A stretch of 64,000 bases of DNA, from positions 310,001-374,000 of the forward strand of contig JAHGAU010000038.1 of assembly GCA_019925105.1 (NCBI GenBank), read 5' to 3'. The translations under genes and the position numbers were made by a program. Under the pieces are notes generated by a model. The model was given only the letters and a program-made list of their open reading frames with translations. It made no database searches and was not told where the DNA came from. Within the stretch, counting starts at the first letter, position 1. Each line of letters starts with the position of its first letter. Shown piece by piece: positions 43,645-55,789 of the stretch. This DNA is from Niebla homalea (lineage: Eukaryota > Ascomycota > Lecanoromycetes > Lecanorales > Ramalinaceae).

Positions 43645-45180
43645 ATTGAAAGTGGACAGTGACTGTAAGTGGCGAAAGTCTGCTGGACGTTTGCTTTCGA
43701 TGTCAAGACATCAGACGAAGAGCGAAGGTAAAATAGTGAGTGTACAGAGATTTCGCCAAGTAAACAAAGTTGGGTTGTGTACGTGTTGTTTGTGGCGAAC
43801 CAGATTAGCCGAGATAGGCACCGATGATGTCAACAAGTGGGTTCTCTTTGTACTGAATGAAACAATGATGATGACAGGGACTTGAATGCTAGGAGTACTC
43901 GTAATGAGTACGATTGTCCGTAGTTCTCGAGGCGTGAAGCGTCAACGCGCTCAGCGAGTGTGGGAGATTGATTCACAACACTTAACACCAGTGCTGTTTG
44001 TCTTGAATAGATTTGAAAGCGATTGAGAAGTGCAAACTAGCCACAATGGGCTTATGTGCAGAAGTTCGGAGGATTTGTGGTGGTCGGGGTACGAAGAGGT
44101 GAAGAGATGAAGGGGTGAAGAGGAGAAGACGAGAAGAGGAGAAGAAAACAACAAAATTTGGCAACACTTTTCATCCGTAGACCGAGAGACGGAAATTAGT
44201 CAGTCAAGCCGATGATCCACCGAGCACACCTTCAAGCTCGGTCAAACAAGGAGAATATATTTGAGAGAATGCATATTTGTGATTCACTCGTGCACAAATT
44301 GCTCACTTCAATCACTTCCTTGCGCCGCTCCCACGCCAGCAGGGATGGGGTCGACCCTTACCAGAGTCTACTCTTCCACTAAGAATCCATTGCATCTACC
44401 TTGAGTGCTGTCCTCATCGTATTCAGAAGCGTGCTCGAGACCCGACATTCTGTCTAACCTACCTGATATCACGCAATAGTGGGCTGTAGCCAGATGGCGC
44501 TCTTTTGGCTCTGATTCGGATGCTTTGATGCCTGCATCTTAGACTCCGGAACGATCAGATGCTCTACCACATATCTTTATCAGTATGGGAGAGGACCTTG
44601 CCTTTGCTTTCGCATGGAACTAGGCTATACTTCATGGGATCCCAAGCAATTTCTGCGATGCTTGCACTCAGTGTCAGAGCAGTAATGAGTTGTGCGCATA
44701 GTTGCAGTGGCTAATGTACATGCATCTTTGCACCCCATTAGAAACACAGACAATATGGGTTTCGCTGTAATCGCCTGCACCCATGGATAATTCCGAATCA
44801 AGATATGGCAAATAATGTGGTGGTTGTTGAGCCTCTGGCATGTGCCTCTACTTCTGATGTTGACAATATATATATTGGAATTGAAGTTGTTTCGGTACAT
44901 CGGCCGATGTATCGTGTCTGGGGTTACCCAGAACTAGTCTGATATCTGACGCACAGAGAGGACGATAAAGCCTCCCCAGACCTGCTCCTAGTAGTGTCCT
45001 GGGGAAGGTGTTCTCCTCTCGTTGGGGGTAGGGTCGACGACGACGATGGCCTCCCCGACACAAAATATCATAGACTGAAGATGTAGGCTCCAAGGTGGTC
45101 CTTGGTTCTCGAACTTTTTGCCCTAAGGACCTCTGGGGTGCGCCGCTAGTGTACGGTACCAAACCCGCGGTATTATATTT
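43645..45180. other. Long gap, no supportable gene
   Basis: It includes the zinc-finger gene promoter and ~1.2 kb without an ORF of interest. Local purine-rich sequence (gaagaggagaagacgagaag, ~44115-44150) is simple-sequence-like. Confidence 0.4.
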
Positions 45181-45185
45181 TTCTC

Positions 45186-45256
45186 TTGGTCGAGTGGCAG
45201 GATTGTTTGCTTGTCTACCTCACAGGAGGGACGCTTGGTTCGAGCCTCGCTGTGTC
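45186..45256 (+). ncRNA. tRNA-like sequence with Pol III A and B boxes (degenerate)
   Basis: TGGTCGAGTGG at ~45187-45197 fits the A-box consensus, and GGTTCGAGCCT at 45237-45247 fits the B-box. T-runs that could end Pol III transcription lie at ~45259-45292. A D-stem (GGTC/GATT) and a 5-bp anticodon-like stem (cttgt/acagg) with a 7-nt loop are formable. The T-stem pairs poorly and no acceptor stem exists. It is therefore not a functional tRNA; a tRNA relic or SINE head is more likely. Confidence 0.35.
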
Positions 45257-46357
45257 ACTTTTTTTCACTTTTTTTCAATTTTTTTTCAACTCAGTTTCTC
45301 AGCGCAGAACACAAGCCACGCCAACCTCATCTTCTTAAAGCCATCGACAACAAGAAGAGCATGATGGAAAGTGCTGCACCTTCAAGACTCTTTGCTTGTG
45401 ATGATCTGCATCAAAAGCAAGGAAGTCTCTTGAACTCTGAGGAAAAGTGCTTAACACCTACCTTTGGAGTGCGCCATCTGCCTTGCCGAGCAATACTGGC
45501 AAAAGGCAAATTGACTATCGTCTTTTCGCGTGACAAGAATTGCTGGATTTTGCAGAAGCGAAAAGAAACATCACCCTCTGCCGAAAAATCGCCCAACAAA
45601 CCCCCGCGCAATTACCCATCACTTACACGAATTTCAACCCCAAGGCACGCAGTCGCTTCCCTACTTTCATCTCATCCTTCAACCCTCACTCCATCAGTCC
45701 AAGCAGCAGCGCATCCGCATCCACGGACCCTACCTTACCCCCTCCCCCCCTCAATACCTTTCCCACCAAAAAAAATAACTCGCACTCAATCTCCACGAAC
45801 CCCAAAAACCCTCCACCTAAATAAAACACAAAAATCCGCCATTCCTTGCTTTCGTCATTGGAATCAGGATTATGTCTATGTCTTCAACGTCGCGCGCACC
45901 CGTGGTCGTACGTAGGACGCATTATCAGGTTGTTGACAGTGCGTGCCAAATTTCCTCTTCCGGCGAGGAGGTTAGAATTAAGCGCAGGAAGCTTCAAGCC
46001 CAGTGACTAATCAATCCCTCATCGCTTAAAGATGCCCTCGCTTTTCCCTCTGCTGCAACGACTTCATATTTACAAAAAAAAAGGGAGGGAGGGGGGTGGA
46101 ATGGGGAACATGCGGAGGGGGAAACGGCAAACATTGCTCGTTCCCCACGTTGTTTGGTTTCTATTTAAAATGATAATGATGGCATGGAGAGAGCAGCGAT
46201 GTTTTGAGGTCGGGGAGCCGTTTCTGCACTTGGTTTGCTCTCACAGTTGGGCAAGTTTTCACCATGCCCACGTACGAAGAATGCGCTACCTTTTACATGA
46301 TCCATTTACTCGAAGACGGCGAGAAGAGAAGACAATCCATTGGCTATCCTTACAGTC
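45257..46357. other. Gap with ambiguous coding potential
   Basis: Overlapping plus-strand frames (45211-45915, 45540-45824) contain a somewhat protein-like stretch (LDFAEAKRNITLCRKIAQQT), but no start or splice model holds. A 44-codon ATG frame lies at 45872-46006. Near 46070-46110 there is an A-run followed by a G-rich run. Confidence 0.35.
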
Positions 46358-47911
46358 TCACCCATCGTCCAAGACCTCTCTCCTCCGCGGCCATTTGATC
46401 TCAATCGGCAAGCTCCCGGCGTGCGGGCTTGTGCCTGGCAAACCATTCTCTGCCTCAGGCTCATCATCCTCTACGGGATCCGTTTCTTCCATCCCCGCTT
46501 CGTCAACGTGTTTGCCTTTGCCCTCTTTATCACTGCCATCAATCTCTTCGTCGAAAGCGAAGAGCTCGTCATCCTCTATCTTCGCTCCATTCCCTTCATC
46601 ATTCTCCGTCCCAAACCCCTTGAGAACCAATCCCTTCTTTCCGAGCCCCGATTGACCCCCCGTGATTCCCATACCAGTACCGCTCGCGGAGCCTTGTGCA
46701 GCCGCGGCGTCTCCAGCAGAGAATGGCGTCTCCCACCCCTTCACCAGATCCGTGAAACCCCGCCCCTCACTGACCCCAAACGCTTCCAACCCGGCCGCAT
46801 CCCTGCCCCTGCCCCTGTCCTCACTACCCTGACTCCTCTCCTTCCTTCTATTCTTCCTCTTCGCCCTCGGTCTCCCGATCCCGAAATCTAAAATGCTTTC
46901 GACCCCACCTCCTAGGCTGGCACAGCTATCACCCCCGACGTCGATATTTGCAGTGCCATTACCATGTTCTTCGGAAGAAGCAGACCCGCTGGCCTTGCGC
47001 GATAATGTGGGGCTAGTGGAGGGACTCACCACCAGGCCATCATCAATGCTGAACAGCACCCGTTTGGGTGATTTGGGCTGCTTGGGATCTTTCATGCTCG
47101 AGCGCAATGAGCCAGCGGAGAGGACAGAATTGGTGGAGTCGGAGCGGTTATGCGGAGTCAGACCCAGACTGGGAAGGATACGACTGTGGGTGGGGGAGCA
47201 AGTCGGCGCGGAGGATGAGAGAGGTTGGGGGGGATGCTGAAGATGCGAGGCTGTGGTTGGGGAGGGCGTGGGGTCGGATGCTGCGACCTGTGTGCTCTCG
47301 TCGGTGAGAGAATTTGTAGGGGGTTTACCGGTCATGGATGAGGACTGTTGCGATGTGGAAGGTCGAGTACCCCTGCCGTCGATGAGTGAGAGGTAATCAG
47401 GCGTGAATACACCCTCCCATTCGCGCTGCGTCTCGGTCTGTGATCCTTCGCTGCGCTCTTCGCTGGATGTCCGTGAGACGGAACTCCCACTGAAGGCTTG
47501 CATGAGTGCCTGTTGGGCGGAGCGGCATTGGCGACCAAGGCGGCGGTCATTGGAGTTGGTACGGCGATGGGTAATCCTGCTTCTTTCACTGATTTCCGGG
47601 GTTGTAGAGCCCAATGAGGGTGAGGCGAAGAGGGGCGCGTGGTCGACCACGGATGACATGGGATTGGCCTCCACAGATACGTTTGATTCGACAGGGAAAG
47701 AGGGCGAAGGCGGAGTATTGGTACTGCGCAATTGGCGTTCATAACCTGCATATTCTTTGTCTTTGAGCGTCTTGAAGGCGAGAATCTCCGCATCCAATTG
47801 CTTGCGTTTGGTTTCAAGGGCTGTAACGATTGGGTCTGAGGCTGATGCAGACGATGGCTCTGGCACATTGACGAGCGGTGAGGAAGGTTGCTGGAGCATA
47901 TCACGTTCCAT
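46358..47911 (-). CDS. Conserved fungal Ser-rich protein, unknown function
   Basis: Single exon, 517 aa, ATG at 47911. A short N-terminal coiled coil (IVTALETKRKQLDAEILAFK then TLKDKEYAGYERQLR) is followed by a long Ser/Pro/Thr-rich disordered region. Within it is PKSPKRVLFSIDDGLVVSPS, which resembles a phospho-regulated or docking motif. The C-terminal third has a basic patch (RPRAKRKNRRKER), an acidic cluster (DELFAFDEEIDGSDKEGK) and the ending HAGSLPIEIKWP. I associate the SLPIEI ending and the RVLFSIDDGLVVSP block with a hypothetical protein family of filamentous ascomycetes, without known function. Multiple RTSS/SSP motifs suggest kinase substrates. Confidence 0.62.
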   Translation of the reverse strand: MERDMLQQPSSPLVNVPEPSSASASDPIVTALETKRKQLDAEILAFKTLKDKEYAGYERQLRSTNTPPSPSFPVESNVSVEANPMSSVVDHAPLFASPSLGSTTPEISERSRITHRRTNSNDRRLGRQCRSAQQALMQAFSGSSVSRTSSEERSEGSQTETQREWEGVFTPDYLSLIDGRGTRPSTSQQSSSMTGKPPTNSLTDESTQVAASDPTPSPTTASHLQHPPQPLSSSAPTCSPTHSRILPSLGLTPHNRSDSTNSVLSAGSLRSSMKDPKQPKSPKRVLFSIDDGLVVSPSTSPTLSRKASGSASSEEHGNGTANIDVGGDSCASLGGGVESILDFGIGRPRAKRKNRRKERSQGSEDRGRGRDAAGLEAFGVSEGRGFTDLVKGWETPFSAGDAAAAQGSASGTGMGITGGQSGLGKKGLVLKGFGTENDEGNGAKIEDDELFAFDEEIDGSDKEGKGKHVDEAGMEETDPVEDDEPEAENGLPGTSPHAGSLPIEIKWPRRREVLDDG

Positions 47912-48645
47912 ACTTCAGTATCCCAATGGCAGCCCTCAATCAGCTGCAAGTCTTTGTATACTCGATCAATTGTTCATATCGTGCAAGTATTTTCGGACCA
48001 GCATTCAAAACCGAATGCTGCATATACGCACAGCCTGATCGGATGACAGATATGCCAATTGCATTGTGCCAACCCTATCCGGTACTGGGCCGTGAGATGG
48101 GAAAGCGCGCCCATTGTGAAGCTCCTCGATTAACAGCCAGCCGTTGGGGTTTCATGCAAGCGATTTCCATTATGCTTTAAGCTTGCAGCGCGGGGCAAGT
48201 GCGGGTGGCGTCTTCTAGAAGACTAGAACTCTTCGGGAACCTTTCTAATCTGGGGAGCACCATATAGTGTTGGCATGGTTAGGGGTAAGAGGCTGGCGGC
48301 GAATCTATTAATCGCAAGAGATACAGAATCAACCGCCAAAGGATGCCTTGTACCAGGATTTCGATGGGGGAAGCTTCTGGAGAGCTTATTCCTGAACATT
48401 GTGTATTTGGATTGATGGATAGCAGACGTTGAATGACAATTATCTATGCTTTTGTCGAACCTATCGCTTGGTCCGATAAACAGCTCCGTCCCCTTCGAAG
48501 AAGGGCAAAATTTGTAAATGCAGGCATATACTCGTCTCCGCCTCGACCCACCTAGCGGCCTCGTTCAGCTTCTACCGAAAGCTTTGAAAGGCGCGCTCCC
48601 CTGGCCCTTTCTTGTCCCATATTCCAGATAGTTCCTTCGGCGCCC
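47912..48645. other. Intergenic
   Basis: Promoter of the 47911 gene and 3' flank of UBP12. No supportable ORF. Confidence 0.45.
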
Positions 48646-51600
48646 TCACTTGCTTCGAACCTCCTCCACCTCCTCGTCACCTTCGTCTTCTTTCGGGGGA
48701 CTTAGTATCACTTCCTTCACCGGCGCGTCCTCGTAATCAATATCAGGTATGTTCCACGGAGGGCCCATGTCCAGCTGCGCCTCGGGCGGGGGCGTACCAT
48801 CGAAATGAAGCGCGCCATTGTCAATGGTCCCCTCGTCGTCTGCGAACTCCGCCATTCGATCTCCACCATCGCTCAACGTGCTGCCACCGCCGACCTGTAC
48901 ACTATCATTATCCCCGTCGCCAATATCGCTGTTTGGCGGTGGCTGATGCACAACGTGCGTGCCGAGATCATCCTCATGAGTGTTGAGGGTGTTGAATGAC
49001 CAGGCGGGCGCATCGTAGATCCCCCGCGTATGGGGGCTGTCAGCTATGCCCATCCCAATTCCCTCATCTTCGTCCACTTCCATGCCTTCGAGGGTGTCGG
49101 CGTTGTCGGCAATGTCTTTCATCTCAACAGTCTCGTATGGGGGCAAGTCATCAACATCGACATCATTCCTTACTGTCATCATCCCCCTGGCTATTTGTCC
49201 TGCTGTTTGGGCCCCACCACCTCCCGCTTGGTGAGCCGCTCCTGCTGCGTGTGAAGCGCTCGACGAGCCATTGCGGGAGGAAACGTCGAGGCGCCGGCCT
49301 TCCCCCGCCGATGGCGAAGGCGCGCGGGAGTTGGCTTGTGAGGAAGCTTGAGATTTAGGAGGGTCGGACATGATTTGTTCGAAGAATGGCCCGCCAAGGT
49401 CGCCCGATGATCGGCGCCGGTAGAAGAGCAGGTAGCCCGCCGATGTCACCACTGACTCGTCCTTCTTCGGGGTGACGAAGGAGTCTACACACTGTGTTAG
49501 GAGAGTCCTCTAGAGGTGAAGATTGGATTCCTACCATTATATTCGTACCACCGCCTATCAAAGAAATTCTTGGCGTATGCAGTATAATGGCCCCCACCGA
49601 GACCACCATAGTGATTGTCCACGGCAAATAAATCATACACCGGGCTCTTGCCATCCTCGGCTTTGGTGGCAAGCCTTGAGCTCAGGTCTAAGCCTTCTAA
49701 TGGATAATCCACGAACACGTCAAGCTTGTTGTTGAACCGCCCTTGAGCACTGAAACGTTTCAGATGGATCACGAGGATATCGGGAGCTTTCCACAGTTCA
49801 AACGTCTTGCTGGCTCGTCGATGTTCTTTACATCTTGGACAGTACCAAGCGTCATTCTCCGAGAGGATTTCAGGTTTGCCGAATTCATCGAGGCAATCGC
49901 CCAAGCTGAATCCGGTTTTCCTCCGAGAAGCACGCTGTTTCCGCTTCTCAGCTAATTCAGGATCATCATAGGTGTTCAAGTTTTCGAAAGTGTTGTGACC
50001 TCTGCTCGGTCCGGTCTCCTCATCGTCCAAAGGTAACCCACCGAACAAGGCGTCATAGCCTTCGTCTGTCCAGTCAAGCACGATGCATTCGCCCAGATGG
50101 AGGAGCATCTGACTCGAAGCTGTCGCTTCCTCGGCGGAAGAAGCATGCCCATTTGGATTAGAGGACTTGGCCCTTCTCTTCTCTTTTTTGGAGTAGGTGT
50201 TTTGGTTTCTGCTGTTGCGGCGAGTGCTAGAAAAGACGTTGTTTGGAACAGCTTGCTGGTATATTTGCGCGATTGGGGGAAGACCGTCAGAATCGCTTCC
50301 GTCGTCGGTCACATGAGGTTGAATCATTGGCGCCGCTGGTGGGATTTCTTCGTCTTCATCGCTTGTGGGGGGACTTTCCGCCGTGCGGGAGATACGTTGT
50401 TGATAAGCTGACTTCGTGCTCAATTGAGGTGATCTTCTGTCAACGTTCATGTCCCCTTCTGAAGAAGCGGACACTCTTGATGCGAGTGGCAGTAATTTCT
50501 TGTCATCGTCTGAGACGAAAGTTTGAAACCCGATGGGAACCATCTCATTCCCTGTTGAGAAGGTTTTCATTTCGAAGAGATGCCTCGCCGCGGGGGTAAT
50601 AAAGCTTCCCGCCTTGAGCATAGGCGCTATTGGCTTTCTATCGATTTTCGGCTGGCCGTCAGGAGGATTGTTCGATTGGTCTGCCTCATTCCTTGTTGAA
50701 ATATCGACCATGCCATCTTCGCTTTCCAAGGATTCCGTATGTACTCGCCCGTCCGAGGCATCGTCGGCATTGAGGATCACAGTGTCCGAATCTTCAGTCG
50801 ATGTAGCGACTTCTTCCTCCCGCAGAAAGTCCCGATCAGTCAGCGTTTCAGCACGTGAGAGACATCTTCTGAGGATGGCATCATAGTCTTTGGCTTCTTG
50901 GCGCGTAACGATCATGAGCGAGGGAACGCCAAAGAATTCTTTGGAGGAGGAGTATCTATTGTTGGTGGCTTTGGGTTTCCTGTTGAAGACGGAAACAAGC
51001 ATGCGATCAGCCATGGGCGAGTCGTCATCTGGAATGATATCCTCATCATTGCTGTAGGCGCTATAAACCTTCTTTTGTTTCTTTTGCGCTGGCCAATTGG
51101 TTGGGGTATTTTCGAGCTCGAAACAACCAATCACGTCAGCGTCAGTGACATTGTCTTCGTTGATCGACTTCTTGGACTCGAAAATCTTGTACAATTTGTG
51201 TTGCCAAATCTCGGCGATGATGAGCCTTTTGGGATCAAGCTGGATTTTCTTGGCAATGTAATCACACAAAGCGGACCACGGAGCATTTTTGTCAATGTCG
51301 ATCTGTACCTTGAAAGGGGGCGCTCGCAGGGGAAAGAATTGAATGTCTCTGGAATAGCTGTTAACTCCTTCTGCTTAGGGAATTGTTAGAAATCGACTTA
51401 CTTGGACCAGACATTTTGAATAGGAAGTTGAAGGGTAAGGTTGTTGAAGGGATCGAATATGATGGAGACTTTGTCACAGACCGGACAGACAACCGTGGAT
51501 TTGTACATGCCTGCGAACAAGTCCGTAATCACTGAATCGTTGCGTTTTTTGTAGATATCCCAGCATTTGTCCGCCATCTCTCGAAGCGCGCCCGGGTCAT

Positions 51601-53925
51601 TGACCATTGCGTCGGTAGAGTCTGGCTTCTCTATGTATGGCTTCTTATGGATACGATTCAAGTCTTCTTGCAGGCCATCAAGCAGGAAAAGCAGGAATTC
51701 CTGGGAGTCCTGCTGCTGATAGCCTGAGAAGGATGGCCCATACTTGCCAACGACATTTTTGAAGTTTCGGGGAGTAAAGGAAGAGTTGGCTTTGGGATCA
51801 TAGATCTCGTGAAGCAATTTCGCGTAAGACTTTGCTACGTCACCTCCATGAGCAAGTGGATTCCCCGGATTGAGTTCTGCTTTGTACTTGTCCTCCAAGA
51901 AATAGACTGTCAGCTCTTCCACGCTTCGGACGCATTGAAGAGCAGAGTTCATGTAACAAGTGTTGCCCAGGTTTCCGAGACCGACTGTACCTCGTTGGCG
52001 TTGCGTCTTGTTCTGTCTACCTCTGGTCATCATGCCACCAGGCGTGGGACTTGTGCTTATGGTATTGGCAGCGGTGGGTTTCAAGGAGTCCTTGACGGTG
52101 GTGCTACCCGCCTTGGTCACGCTGATGGACACACCATTCGACTGTGCCTTGGCTGTCGTCGCATCAGAGACCCACTCACCACCTGCTGGACCTCGGATCT
52201 GCTCCTCTAAAACAAGGACCTCACTCTGGCCTAACCCGTTGATTGAGATGCTGGATTTGCCATTGTAGTTCTGGTTGGTAGTTTCGTCTTTCGCCTCGAG
52301 CAGCTCACGTTGAGACCCAAGCTGTAGCTGCGCAAATGTGTTGACATCCAAAACGAGCTTACCACCAGGGTTGACGGAAGGTATTGAGCCCGGCGCTGGA
52401 GAATTGCTGCGCGACTGCGCCGGTGTGAGCATTCCATCCTGGCCCGTCTGCGGTTGCTCTCCAAGTCCCCCGATGATCCTCCACACTCGAACCTTGTGTT
52501 TGACATCGATGCCTGCGGCATGCTTTGCGCGCTTCAGGAAGGTTTGGTAAACCTCACTCCTGCTTGCTAAGATCTTTACAGGGACCGCGTCTCTTTCTTT
52601 CAGATCCTTTGACTGCATTCCTTCTGAGGTGTCGGGAAGCTTCAATATTGTGAACACTGGAGGGGAAAGCTCGAACTGAAGGTTCTCCTGGAACTCGTTC
52701 GTACTTGTGTTGTGGCAGTACCTGATGATTGTTGGTGATCCTTCGGCCTGACCGTACCACTTGACAATGAGGTCCCACGCTTCTTGAGGCAGGATTTCGT
52801 AATCCTCCGACATCACCAGCCCGGGCTTCAGGAAGATAAAGTCTTGTCCTTTTTCGTCCTCATGTTTGAATCCTCCATCGGTGTCAAGCCATATACTGCT
52901 GTTGTCGACCGGTCCAATGGGGCCCTCAGTAGCCTCTTTGCCGAATTTCCCAGCTGCAGCACTCTCGGGACCTCTTGCGAGAACTCGGGAAAGCCATTTG
53001 CTCGCGACAATGTAGCCTTGAGCTCCCTCTTTCATCCAGCCACTCACAGTTGCTAGTGTTTTGACTTTTGTAATTTGTTCTTCGATCGGAGGCAGATCCG
53101 GAGCTGGGGCTGCCTCAACAGAGCTAGCGACGGTGGAGGTTGACATGGTGTGAAGTGGCGTCTCCGGAGAAGCGATTGTGGTGTCATCGTCCGTCATGTC
53201 TACGGAATCCTCTCTTCTTTGACCGCTTCCTTCACTCGTCGAGAATGCTCTAGCGGATCGGGCAACATCTTCAGTGGCCGTGGTTGAAGTGACGGTCTTC
53301 ACATCGCCGTTGTTATTTCCACCGTTCCCGTCCTGATTGTTCATAGCGGATGCCGACCGTTTGGCCGGACTTGTGGCTCGTGAAGAAAGCCGTTGAGGAT
53401 TTCCGCCTTCTCCAGCAATTCCTAACCGAGCTAATGATCCTGCGCCTTTGCCGACCTCCGAGCCAGAAACGTTCCCACTACCCTCACTGTCGATATTCAG
53501 ATCAGCATACGCTCCGCTGGGAGAGCTTGAACCCGTCTGAGACTTCTCAGGCGTGGGAGATCCGCCGCACGGTGAACGGAGGTGTGGAGGTAGTACAGGC
53601 AGCTGGCGGGATGCGTCAGGTGAGAGGGTAGCGGCAGAAGTCTCCACAGAAGGAATAGGGCGGCAGCTGATGGGAATATGATTGTCTGAAGAGCTTTCAG
53701 GCGGTGATGTGACGGGAGAAAGCTTCCGTCTTTTGTTGTTGGAAGACGTGGTGATCTTTGAAACGGCCTTATTTCCGCTGGGAAATAAGGCTCTTGAGGC
53801 TGAGATGAGATGTAATTTGGTGGTGGAATTAGAAAGATATGTGGTAAGATAGGTAAGATGTAGGCTCGTGTTTCATACGTTGGTGTGTCATGGAGGAGTA
53901 CCCTATCGCTAGGCTGAAGGTTCAT
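48646..53925 (-). CDS. UBP12: Ubiquitin carboxyl-terminal hydrolase, Ubp12/USP15 type
   Basis: Exons 53925-53902 (start uncertain), 53755-51402, 51357-49535, 49484-48646 give ~1679 aa. Order: Ser/Pro-rich head; DUSP domain (~residue 245 on: WMKEGAQGYIVASKWLSRVL, LPQEAWDLIVKWYGQAEGSP); ubiquitin-like linker; catalytic Cys box GLGNLGNTCYMNSALQC (~residue 610) with QQQDSQEFLLFLLDGLQED; CPVC zinc pair; a long insertion; second zinc pair WYCPRCKEHR; LWKAPDILVIHLKRF; and the His box YDLFAVDNHYGGLGGGHYTA. This is the USP4/11/15-Ubp12 layout, which removes ubiquitin from nuclear and cytoplasmic substrates. The ~260-residue tail after FYRRR is acidic and disordered. The first intron carries a perfect 11-bp hairpin. 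The ATG exon was chosen because it restores frame. Confidence 0.92.
53767..53794. repeat. Perfect 11-bp stem hairpin
   Basis: gccttatttcc - short loop - ggaaataaggc. The arms are perfect reverse complements separated by 3-4 bases. It falls within the predicted first intron of UBP12, near its 3' end. Confidence 0.6.
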
Positions 53926-54207
53926 GCGTGTGTCTTTCTCACGCTCTTTCCCACTTTGGCTGTTTTCGCTTCAACGCGTCGATCTTTGCCAAGACTTGAA
54001 CCCGATCCATCTGAAACAAAGAATAATGAATGGGCAACGTTTCAGCCTCAATAATCAATGTTGAAATGTCATATATGATTGGCCACCATGTGTGTGCTAT
54101 GCACCGGTTGGTCACACAAGACTTCAAGGGTATAGGACATTACAATATATACGGATGTCATTTACTTTTTACACAAAAGCCTCCACATTACCCCAAAGTT
54201 CATAACA

Positions 54208-55789
54208 TCAGAAGAAACAAATCCATATCGTGCCAGCCACAAGTCCAGCAAGGACCAAGGCCGTGAGGATACCCGCCCCGGCCTTGTCGCCCGTGGTCAC
54301 TGGGTCATTTGCAAAAGGATCAGTGGCCTTGTGTTCATCATCACCTCGACTGCCAGCCGAAGGATCAGATTTCGAAGTCCCTCCGGTATCCTGAGTCACA
54401 GGCGCCGCCACCTTGCTGATAAGATTCGCCTGAATAACACTCAAGGCACTCATCTGCTCACCAGGCCCGGATTTGCCGTCCCAGGTTGCCGAGTTCCAGG
54501 TCCTGCCACACGTCACGCCGTCGGTGCCACCGCTACACTGTTTAGCGGCGCCTGCGGCAGAAGCTGCAAGTTTGGGGTTGATGAAGTCCGCTGTAAAGGG
54601 TGCGATTTGCGTTGACGCTGCCATCCATCTCGACAGGTAAGCCTTGAACGAGGGCTGGTCGTTGTTGCATGTTTGCTGGGGCTCGCAAGCAACTTCCACC
54701 ATGATCTTGCCCTGATATTGCGAGGGGAAGAAATCCATAGAGCCATTGAGGATACCTTCTACTCGTGTCCGCCATTTCTGATCCCCATTGGTCTAGGCCA
54801 TTCAGTCAGCGGAGTGCAATATCCGGCTTCGGCCAGACTCACATAATTGTACATGTTCACAGCACCCATCAGGAATGTCCCAATATTGTAAGTCCATTGA
54901 AGCTCAGTCGCAGTGGTACAATTATCCTCAATGTGAGCTCCGTCATAGATCTTATATTGATCGGTGAAGAGGGGTGTCCCAAGGATCCAGTCGTAGGACT
55001 TTTCTGCCCAGTCGGCATATGTCTGATTCTTCGTGTATCTTGCCAGACGAGCTGCAAGTTGGAAGAAGCCTCCATTCGAGATGCTGTTCTTGTAATCGTA
55101 GCCATTGTTCCACGCGAATATCTGCCATCTGAGACCGCCCCTACAATTGTCCGTGTCCCATCGACCGGCCTGCAAGTTGAAGATTGCCTGAGCAAGAGAG
55201 AGCCATGAAGGGGACTCGGAAGGAGGATCGGGGAATTTCATCTCGATCGCGGATAGGACAGCAAACCCCCAGAAAGCCTGGTCGTCGTTCCCCTTTTGTA
55301 TTCGTCAGCAGAGTCGGGACGAGCAGAGAAGATGGGGCAATCACCTCTGTCCTAGTCTGGTTCTCGGGCATGTAGTCGTTGTGTTCGCCCACTTGCGCCA
55401 GCAATCCTTGTATGACAATGTCGTTGTAGGTATCATCGCCGGTGTAAAACCAATATTCAATCAATTGTCCGAACATGGCGCCCGCCTCCCACCAATAGTA
55501 TGGAACTGGTAATAAGCCAACTGGCATTCCCGTCTCATTTCCCTTGTAGTAAGTCATCATTCCATGCGCCACGGTACTGGCCGCCTTTTTAATCGAATCT
55601 ACGCGCGCGCGTTGGGTCAGGGACTCATCACTGACTTGCCAGGGTCACAATGGTAGAGCTCGGAAGCCAACCTGGGACACACTCACTTGTTGATGTCAAA
55701 TCCAAGTCCAACGCCTGCGCGGACTGTCCGCCCAACATTGTGAGGCCGAGAAGCCCCCAACATTGGGACGTTCTCTGCAAGAAACGCAT
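54208..55789 (-). CDS. GPI-anchored GH76 alpha-1,6-mannanase (Dfg5/Dcw1 family)
   Basis: Exons 55789-55687, 55598-55345, 55292-54843, 54792-54208, 463 aa; introns are 88, 52 and 50 nt. A signal peptide ([20 protein letters not shown], cleaved near QSAQA) leads into the GH76 barrel: [57 protein letters not shown] and [20 protein letters not shown]. The tandem Asp of NDDQAFW matches the catalytic Asp pair of the family. Several NxT/S sites are present. The end is a Ser/Gly/Asp-rich linker plus hydrophobic [20 protein letters not shown], a GPI-attachment signal. Yeast Dfg5/Dcw1 crosslink GPI-wall proteins to glucan and are essential as a pair. Confidence 0.93.

Noticed and set aside
45186..45256. 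Functional tRNA gene
   Set aside because: Despite good A and B boxes, the acceptor stem cannot form and the T-stem has mismatches, so it is reported only as a relic.
45211..45915. 234-codon plus-strand ORF
   Set aside because: Overlaps T-runs and pyrimidine-rich sequence, composition shifts along its length, and it has no domain; probably fortuitous.
45872..46006. 44-codon ATG frame (APVVVRRTHYQVVDSA...)
   Set aside because: Pleasant composition but no supporting context; too weak to call without conservation data.
53497..53925. 142-codon ORF read straight through from the UBP12 ATG
   Set aside because: Splicing at GTACTC to the ...TTTCAAAG acceptor gives the frame that continues into the DUSP-USP protein; the straight reading is His/Leu/Pro-rich and dead-ends.
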